From: Lachnospiraceae bacterium | GTDB lineage: Bacteria; Bacillota; Clostridia; Lachnospirales; Lachnospiraceae | Length of the DNA: 64,000 nucleotides | Assembly: GCA_030524705.1 (NCBI GenBank) | Contig: JAUNGD010000002.1 | Span: 82,366-146,365, forward strand | Direction: 5' to 3' | Shown here: positions 59,410 to 64,000 of the stretch, one piece after another | How positions within the stretch are numbered: position 1 is the first letter of the stretch | Layout of the letters: the number at the start of each line of letters is the position of its first letter | The notes under the pieces: model-generated | What the model saw: the letters and a program-made list of their open reading frames with translations, nothing else | Databases searched by the model: none | What the model was told of the DNA's origin: nothing | Translations under genes and position numbers: made by a program

Positions 59410-60535
59410 AGCCCGGGAGATTTTAAAGGCGGTTACACTGTGCGTCTTAGGCGTACTTGTATGCTGCGGAATATTTTATTTTGTGGACAATGTCTGGAAC
59501 GGATTTTTTATAGACTGGTTTATGCGAAACTACATGCTGGAATATGATTGTGTCTATATGGGACAGGATATGCTCGTGCGCGAACCGCTCTGGTATAAGA
59601 TAAAGCCTCTGCTCCTGATTGTATTGTGTGTGAACGCCGTATTCTGGACCTTGGTGGTTTTTGCGGTATCCCGCGTTTATGCGAGGAGGAAAATGAAAGA
59701 GACGGTTACCTCGGTCAGCCGGGAGATACAGAATTATATGCAGCAGGACGGAGAGAGGCTGGAGCTGTTTCCGAAGGAGCATGCAGAAATTTCTGCTCAG
59801 ATGGCTTCACTCAAATCAACGATGCAGCGGCATGAGCAATTATTAAAGGAAGAAGCAGCGCGGAAAAATGATCTGATCACGTATTTGGCACACGATCTGA
59901 AGACTCCGCTGACTTCAGTGATCGGGTATTTAAGCCTGCTGGATGAGGCGCCGGATATGCCCGCCGCCCAGAAAGCGAAATACGTGAACATTGCCTTGGA
60001 CAAGGCCCAGCGCCTGGAAAAGCTGATCAATGAATTTTTTGATATTACGAGGTACAATCTGCAGCAGATCGAGCTGGAGGAAGAGAACATAGATCTTTCT
60101 TACATGCTGGTGCAGATGACGGACGAATTTTATCCTCTGCTGAGCGCTCACGGCAACACGGCGCAACTGCGGGTGGAGGAGGGACTGACGGTTTACGGCG
60201 ATTCCGTCAGGCTGGCCCGGGTTTTTAATAACATTCTGAAAAATGCGATTGCGTACAGCTACCGGGATACGGTCATTGAGATATGGGCGGAACGCAGGGA
60301 ACAGGAGGTTCTGATCTGCTTCCGCAATAAGGGAAAGACCATTCCGCCCCAGAAGCTGGAGGCTGTTTTTGAAAAATTTTTCCGGCTGGATGAGGCCCGC
60401 ACCACAAATACAGGAGGCGCGGGGCTGGGCCTTGCCATTGCAAAAGAGATCGTCGCTTTGCATGGCGGGACGATAACAGCCAAAAGCGAAAAGGAGCTTA
60501 CCACCTTTTGCGTATCTCTGCCAATGGAGGATTAA
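59399..60535 (+). CDS. VanS-like sensor histidine kinase
   Basis: A 378-residue kinase starting with TTG at 59399 inside the end of the vanR-like gene (11-base overlap), as I recall for vanS of VanA-type clusters. Two membrane helices (about residues 9-30 and 72-95) flank a short 40-residue external loop. HisKA: YLAHDLKTPLTSVIGYLSLL. ATPase domain: NNILKNAIAYSY and GGAGLGLAIAKEIVALHGG. The short external loop suggests that it senses a cell-wall intermediate or drug directly, as proposed for VanS. It likely controls the carboxypeptidase downstream. Confidence 0.85.
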   Translation: MKPKAREILKAVTLCVLGVLVCCGIFYFVDNVWNGFFIDWFMRNYMLEYDCVYMGQDMLVREPLWYKIKPLLLIVLCVNAVFWTLVVFAVSRVYARRKMKETVTSVSREIQNYMQQDGERLELFPKEHAEISAQMASLKSTMQRHEQLLKEEAARKNDLITYLAHDLKTPLTSVIGYLSLLDEAPDMPAAQKAKYVNIALDKAQRLEKLINEFFDITRYNLQQIELEEENIDLSYMLVQMTDEFYPLLSAHGNTAQLRVEEGLTVYGDSVRLARVFNNILKNAIAYSYRDTVIEIWAERREQEVLICFRNKGKTIPPQKLEAVFEKFFRLDEARTTNTGGAGLGLAIAKEIVALHGGTITAKSEKELTTFCVSLPMED

Positions 60536-60599
60536 CAGAAACGCCGGTTTGCCTTAGCAGTTTCTTAGGAATTAAATAACGGAATGTTAAAGTACGGAG

Positions 60600-60636
60600 A
60601 TCTCCTGCCTGTTAGAATGGACACTGAGCAGGAGAT
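60600..60636 (+). terminator. Hairpin between the VanS-like and carboxypeptidase genes
   Basis: ATCTCCTGC (60600-60608) pairs perfectly with GCAGGAGAT (60628-60636), with a 19-base loop, followed by ATTTATTT. It may terminate or attenuate read-through into the carboxypeptidase gene. Confidence 0.5.
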
Positions 60637-60680
60637 ATTTATTTCCTCTCGTTTATATCGGAAAGGAGCAATGAATTTCT

Positions 60681-61964
60681 ATGCAGGAATATGAAAAGAG
60701 GAATTACGGCGGAAGATACCGCGGAGAAGAGAGAAGAAGGAATATCAAAGGACTCGGAGAAGAGGGCAGAAGAAGGAATATCGAGAGAGTCGGGGAAGAG
60801 AGCAGAAGAAGGAATGCCGAAAGAGCACGCAGAAGGATCCGCGAGGAAAAGAGGAGGAAGCGTTTCCTTCGGCTTGGGGTATTTGCGGCAGCGGCGGCAG
60901 TTGTGATTCTGGCTCTGGGCGGCAGAAAGCTGTGGCTTTCCTTTTTGGAACGGCAGTATTCAATTCCGTCTGCGGCGGAGAGCTATGGGGAAAATATGGC
61001 TGTGGCTGTGAATGTAAATGCGGATGGAAACTCGGAGGAGCCAATAAATTCAGGCGGAAATTCGGATGGAAATTCAAATGAGCCGATAAATACGGGCGGA
61101 AATTCAAATGAGCCGATAAATACGGGCGGAGATTTGAATGGAAACTCAGACGGGCAGATTTCCGGCAGCGCGGTTGACCTGAGCGGGCTGTACAGCCGCT
61201 ATGCAATTTTAGTCGATCTGGAATCGGGAAATACCCTGGCTGAAAACCGTGCGCAGGAACGGATTTACCCGGCGTCCATGACTAAGATTATGACGGCTCT
61301 TCTGGCGGTGGAAAATACAGAGGACATGGAGGAGACCGTTACGGTCCCTGAGTATTTTTTCCAGGAGCTGTATGCGGAAGAGGCTTCTATGGCAGGATTT
61401 CAGCCGGGGGAGCGGGCGCGCCTGAGGGATCTGCTTTACGGAATCCTTCTTCCCTCCGGCGCGGAGTGCTGTATGACGTTTGCGGATAGGATCGCCGGTT
61501 CGGAGGAGGGCTTTGTACAATTGATGAATCAGCGGGCCGGGGAGCTTGGGATGAGAAATACGCATTTCTGCAATTCCACGGGCCTGCACGACCCGGAGCA
61601 TTACACTACGGTGGAGGACATCTCCATTCTTTTACGGTATGCTTTGCAAAACGCGGCCTTCCGGGAGGCATTTACGGGGAGCAGGTACAGCACCATGCCG
61701 ACGGACCAGCACCCGGAGGGGTTCACATTTTACAGCACCATGTTTCAGTATATGGACAGCCCGGAGGTCACCGGAGGGGAGATACTGGGCGGAAAAACGG
61801 GGTACACCGAGGAGGCCGGGCAGTGCCTGGCGAGCATGGCGGTGGTGAATGGGAAAAATTATATCCTGGTGACGGCAAAGGCAGACGGGTCGCATGAGAC
61901 GGAGCAGTTTCATATTCTGGACGCCAGGAACGTATACAGCCAGATCGGCGCCGGAGCGAATTAG
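60681..61964 (+). CDS. Membrane-anchored D-alanyl-D-alanine carboxypeptidase (S11) with Arg-rich tail
   Basis: A 427-residue protein. Residues 1-65 are a highly basic cytoplasmic tail with three repeats of the GEExRRRNxxR type. A membrane helix follows (about 70-88), then a Gly/Asn linker with repeats of GGNSNEPINT (about 110-160), then the S11 peptidase domain (about 170-425). Catalytic motifs: PASMTK (SxxK) and GGKTGYT (KTG). The SxN motif reads SGA (LLPSGAEC), so the usual Asn is missing. It would trim D-Ala from cell-wall stem peptides. The ribosome site GGAG is 12 bases from the ATG, longer than usual. It follows a VanRS-like pair. Confidence 0.88.
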   Translation: MQEYEKRNYGGRYRGEERRRNIKGLGEEGRRRNIERVGEESRRRNAERARRRIREEKRRKRFLRLGVFAAAAAVVILALGGRKLWLSFLERQYSIPSAAESYGENMAVAVNVNADGNSEEPINSGGNSDGNSNEPINTGGNSNEPINTGGDLNGNSDGQISGSAVDLSGLYSRYAILVDLESGNTLAENRAQERIYPASMTKIMTALLAVENTEDMEETVTVPEYFFQELYAEEASMAGFQPGERARLRDLLYGILLPSGAECCMTFADRIAGSEEGFVQLMNQRAGELGMRNTHFCNSTGLHDPEHYTTVEDISILLRYALQNAAFREAFTGSRYSTMPTDQHPEGFTFYSTMFQYMDSPEVTGGEILGGKTGYTEEAGQCLASMAVVNGKNYILVTAKADGSHETEQFHILDARNVYSQIGAGAN

Positions 61965-61983
61965 TATAGAAGTGAAGCTTTCG

Positions 61984-62021
61984 GAAATAGTAATTCTGAA
62001 ATTTTCCAGAAATAGTAATTC
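61984..62021 (+). repeat. Direct repeat before the pfp promoter
   Basis: GAAATAGTAATTC occurs at 61984-61996 and 62009-62021, 25 bases apart, ending five bases before the -35. Possible binding site for a regulator. Confidence 0.55.
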
Positions 62022-62025
62022 AGGC

Positions 62026-62054
62026 TTGCGAGTATAAATAAACTTTGATATAAT
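62026..62054 (+). promoter_or_regulatory. Sigma-A promoter of pfp
   Basis: TTGCGA (62026-62031), 17 bases, TATAAT (62049-62054). Confidence 0.75.
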
Positions 62055-62125
62055 CCGATAGAGCGTAGTTATTTTCAATTATAAAAACTATTGTATGAGC
62101 TACAAAAGTTTAGGAGGAAGAAAAA

Positions 62126-63367
62126 ATGAGTGAATTAAAAGGTGCAATGATTATCGGACAGTCCGGCGGACCTTCTTCTGTAATCAACGCCAGCTGCTAT
62201 GGTGCGATCAAGGCTGGTCTTGATTCTGATGTGATCACCAAGGTTTATGGTGCAGCAAATGGTATTGTTGGTGTCTTGAATGACAAGCTTTACGTAATGG
62301 ACGAAGAGGATCCGGAAGAACTGGCTATCATGAGATATACTCCGTCTTCAGCACTTGGTTCCTGCCGTTACAAAATCGCAGACCCGGATGTAGATGACAC
62401 AGATTACAAGAAGATTCTTGAGATCTTCAAGAAGTATGACGTGCGTTACTTCTTCTACAACGGCGGAAATGATTCCATGGATACCTGCAACAAGATTTCC
62501 AAATACATGAACAAGGTTGGCTATGAGTGCCGCGTTATGGGTATTCCGAAGACCATCGACAACGACCTGTTCGGTACGGACCATTGTCCGGGATTTGCAT
62601 CTGCTGCAAAATACATCGCTACTTCTATGGTAGAGGTATATCAGGATGCACACGTATATGATAAGGGACAGGTTACGATCGTAGAGATCATGGGACGTCA
62701 TGCCGGCTGGCTGGCAGGCGCCGCTTCTCTGGCACGTGTTACCGGATACGGCCCGGATCTTGTATACCTTCCGGAGGTAGACTTCAATCAGGAAGAGTTC
62801 CTGGAGGATGTTGAGAGGATCTGGAATGAAAATCAGAACGTTCTGATCGCTGTATCTGAGGGTATCCACTATGCAGACGGTACTTTCGTATCCGAGGCAA
62901 AGACTTCCGCTACAGACGGTTTCGGACATGCTCAGCTTGGCGGTCTGGCTGCAAAGCTGGGAGACGTTGTTAAGAATGCGATTCCGGGCGTAAAGGTTCG
63001 TCCGATCGAGCTTTCTCTGCTTCAGAGATGTGCGGAGCACTGTGCATCCCAGACAGACTCTGACGAGTCCTTCATGGCTGGACAGACTGCCGTAAAAGAG
63101 GCAGTTGCCGGTGTTACAGATAAGATGGTAGGCTTTAAGTGTACGCGTGATGAGAACGGATACAAGTGTGAAGCAGACCTTTTGGATCTGTCTTCCGTAG
63201 CAAACTACGAGAAGAAGGTTCCGGTAGAATGGATCAATGAGCGCGGAAACAACGTATCCGACGCATTCATCGACTATGCGCTTCCGCTTATCCAGGGTGA
63301 GATCCAGATGAAGAAAGAGAATTCTCTTCCGAGATTTGTACACCTGAAGAAGGTTGTTGCTAAATAA
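62126..63367 (+). CDS. pfp: Phosphofructokinase, pyrophosphate-dependent type
   Basis: A 413-residue enzyme that interconverts fructose-6-phosphate and fructose-1,6-bisphosphate. Motifs: IGQSGGPSSVINAS at the phosphate-donor site, YNGGNDSMDT and GIPKTIDNDLFGTDHCPGFA. The GGND and PKTIDND sequences (Asp and Lys where ATP enzymes have Gly) are the accepted markers of PPi use. MGRHAGWLAG and the EGIHYADG segment complete the substrate site. Codon use is strongly biased, as for nifJ, indicating high expression. ATG 62126 has TAGGAGG upstream. It lies next to ppdK, another PPi-linked glycolytic gene. Confidence 0.93.
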   Translation: MSELKGAMIIGQSGGPSSVINASCYGAIKAGLDSDVITKVYGAANGIVGVLNDKLYVMDEEDPEELAIMRYTPSSALGSCRYKIADPDVDDTDYKKILEIFKKYDVRYFFYNGGNDSMDTCNKISKYMNKVGYECRVMGIPKTIDNDLFGTDHCPGFASAAKYIATSMVEVYQDAHVYDKGQVTIVEIMGRHAGWLAGAASLARVTGYGPDLVYLPEVDFNQEEFLEDVERIWNENQNVLIAVSEGIHYADGTFVSEAKTSATDGFGHAQLGGLAAKLGDVVKNAIPGVKVRPIELSLLQRCAEHCASQTDSDESFMAGQTAVKEAVAGVTDKMVGFKCTRDENGYKCEADLLDLSSVANYEKKVPVEWINERGNNVSDAFIDYALPLIQGEIQMKKENSLPRFVHLKKVVAK

Positions 63368-63392
63368 TCTGGCAAAGAATGAAAAGAAAAGC

Positions 63393-63432
63393 AGGGTTTC
63401 TATGCTCCGGCCGGGGCGTAGAAGCCCTTTTT
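63393..63432 (+). terminator. Intrinsic terminator after pfp
   Basis: AGGGTTTCTA...TAGAAGCCCT stem with inner GC pairs, followed by five T. Confidence 0.85.
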
Positions 63433-63559
63433 GCATTATGGGAAGAAGCCATTCCCCTGAAATGAGTATCAAAACTGCTGTTTTTAGACATTGAATGTAT
63501 TTTTGACAGTTGACATTGATAAAAATATGTCAATTTAACTAAAAAAAAGAAAAAAACCG

Positions 63560-63587
63560 TTGACTTTTTGATAAAATATGATAAACT
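63560..63587 (+). promoter_or_regulatory. Sigma-A promoter of ppdK
   Basis: TTGACT (63560-63565), 16 bases, TAAACT (63582-63587). Nothing else is seen in 63433-63559 apart from A/T-rich sequence. Confidence 0.55.
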
Positions 63588-63591
63588 AAAT

Positions 63592-63656
63592 GTGTGCGAC
63601 CACAAAGAAGTGGCGCATCACGCCGGTTAGTAATTACCGGTTTTTTTGTGGTAATT
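63592..63656 (+). promoter_or_regulatory. Attenuator-like leader of ppdK
   Basis: TGCG-A-CCAC-AAAGAA-GTGG-C-GCA forms a first hairpin (about 63594-63617). CCGGT/ACCGG (63623-63640) followed by seven T (63641-63647) forms a terminator. Two competing pairings exist: CCACAAA (63600-63606) with TTTGTGG (63645-63651), and AATTACC (63632-63638) with GGTAATT (63650-63656). The class is unknown. Confidence 0.5.
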
Positions 63657-63689
63657 CTAACTGACTATAATTTTAGGAGGAATGTGTAA

Positions 63690-64000
63690 CATGGCAAAAT
63701 GGGTTTATATGTTTACAGAGGGTAACGCGAACATGCGTAATCTTCTGGGTGGTAAGGGAGCGAACCTTGCAGAGATGACAAATCTGGGACTTCCTGTACC
63801 ACAGGGCTTCACGATTACGACGGAAGCCTGCACACAGTACTATGAGGACGGCAGAAAGATTAATGACGAAATCATGGACCAGATTATGGAAGCTATTGTG
63901 AAGATGGAAGGCGTTACCGGAAAGAAATTCGGTGACAAAGAGAACCCGCTTCTTGTTTCTGTCCGTTCCGGTGCAAGAGCATCCATGCCAGGTATGATGG
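63690..64000 (+). CDS. ppdK: Pyruvate, phosphate dikinase (N-terminal part only)
   Basis: The reading frame from ATG 63690 (AGGAGG 12 bases upstream) runs open to the window end, 103 codons. It begins [20 protein letters not shown], then [20 protein letters not shown] and [14 protein letters not shown], the unmistakable nucleotide-binding start of PPDK. The enzyme interconverts pyruvate, ATP and Pi with phosphoenolpyruvate, AMP and PPi; next to the PPi-dependent phosphofructokinase gene it suggests PPi-linked glycolysis. The catalytic His and the PEP domain lie outside the window. Confidence 0.95.

Noticed and set aside
60671-60694. Seven-codon frame (MNFYAGI) overlapping the carboxypeptidase start
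   Set aside because: Its ATG is only two bases from the GGAG site, too close for good initiation; it could still matter for initiation choice, but evidence is thin.
58714-61964. A vancomycin resistance cluster
   Set aside because: No D-Ala-D-Lac/D-Ser ligase, VanH, VanX, VanT or VanW gene is present; only regulator-like genes and a normal-type carboxypeptidase.

Overview
The window looks like chromosome of a spore-forming, fermentative member of the Lachnospiraceae, most likely Blautia or a close relative. The supporting signs are an acetogen-type methylene-tetrahydrofolate reductase set (RnfC2-like, MetV, MetF), pyruvate:ferredoxin oxidoreductase, PPi-dependent phosphofructokinase next to pyruvate phosphate dikinase, strong AGGAGG ribosome binding sites, sigma-A promoters with 17-base spacers, and roughly 50% GC. 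The genus is an inference. No rRNA, tRNA, CRISPR array or insertion sequence was seen. Both ends cut genes: a SpoIID-like spore/cell-wall protein on the left and ppdK on the right.

Layout. 1-5417: a truncated SpoIID-like gene, then divergent carAB for carbamoyl phosphate. 5515-6577: consensus promoter, FMN riboswitch, terminator, a second structured leader and ribU. 6745-10744: a phospholipase-C-like protein and a three-gene envelope-stress module resembling Bacillus YdjI/YdjG/YdjH. 10813-12714: nagBA on the minus strand. 12931-16158 (minus): an ABC-F protein and an MFS efflux pump; the pump has a leader peptide and interleaved RNA stems. 16350-19050: MATE pump, BirA-controlled bioY and a DUF1284 protein. 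19174-22370: a GT-C/GT2 glycosylation pair. 22523-26053: pyruvate:ferredoxin oxidoreductase. 26196-33948: housekeeping genes (TIGR01906 membrane protein, M16C protease, era, recO, a lipoprotein, glycyl-tRNA synthetase) with a 39-bp tandem repeat between era and recO. 34133-38059: a ROK-regulated polyol dehydrogenase and GPH symporter, followed by a convergent LacI regulator.

39325-47562 is an iron/siderophore island: binding protein, two FecCD permeases, ATPase, a TetR regulator and two half-transporter ABC exporters. One 14-base palindrome lies upstream of both the importer and the exporter. Next come a Fic protein with a seven-fold heptad repeat, the MTHFR operon, a second nearly identical TetR gene, an AraC regulator and a possible 23-codon micro-gene. 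A fusion protein (HMA, membrane transporter, cupredoxin) precedes a two-component system. A VanR/VanS-like pair then precedes a D,D-carboxypeptidase. The window closes with PPi-linked glycolysis (pfp, ppdK).

The points that most deserve follow-up are the attenuator-like leader of the MFS pump, the MetV-like domain fused to RnfC2 beside a separate metV, the asymmetric ATP sites of the ABC-F protein, the 23-codon ORF, and the shared operator plus duplicated TetR genes of the iron island. All functional statements come from reading sequence and from memory of protein families; no database search was run.
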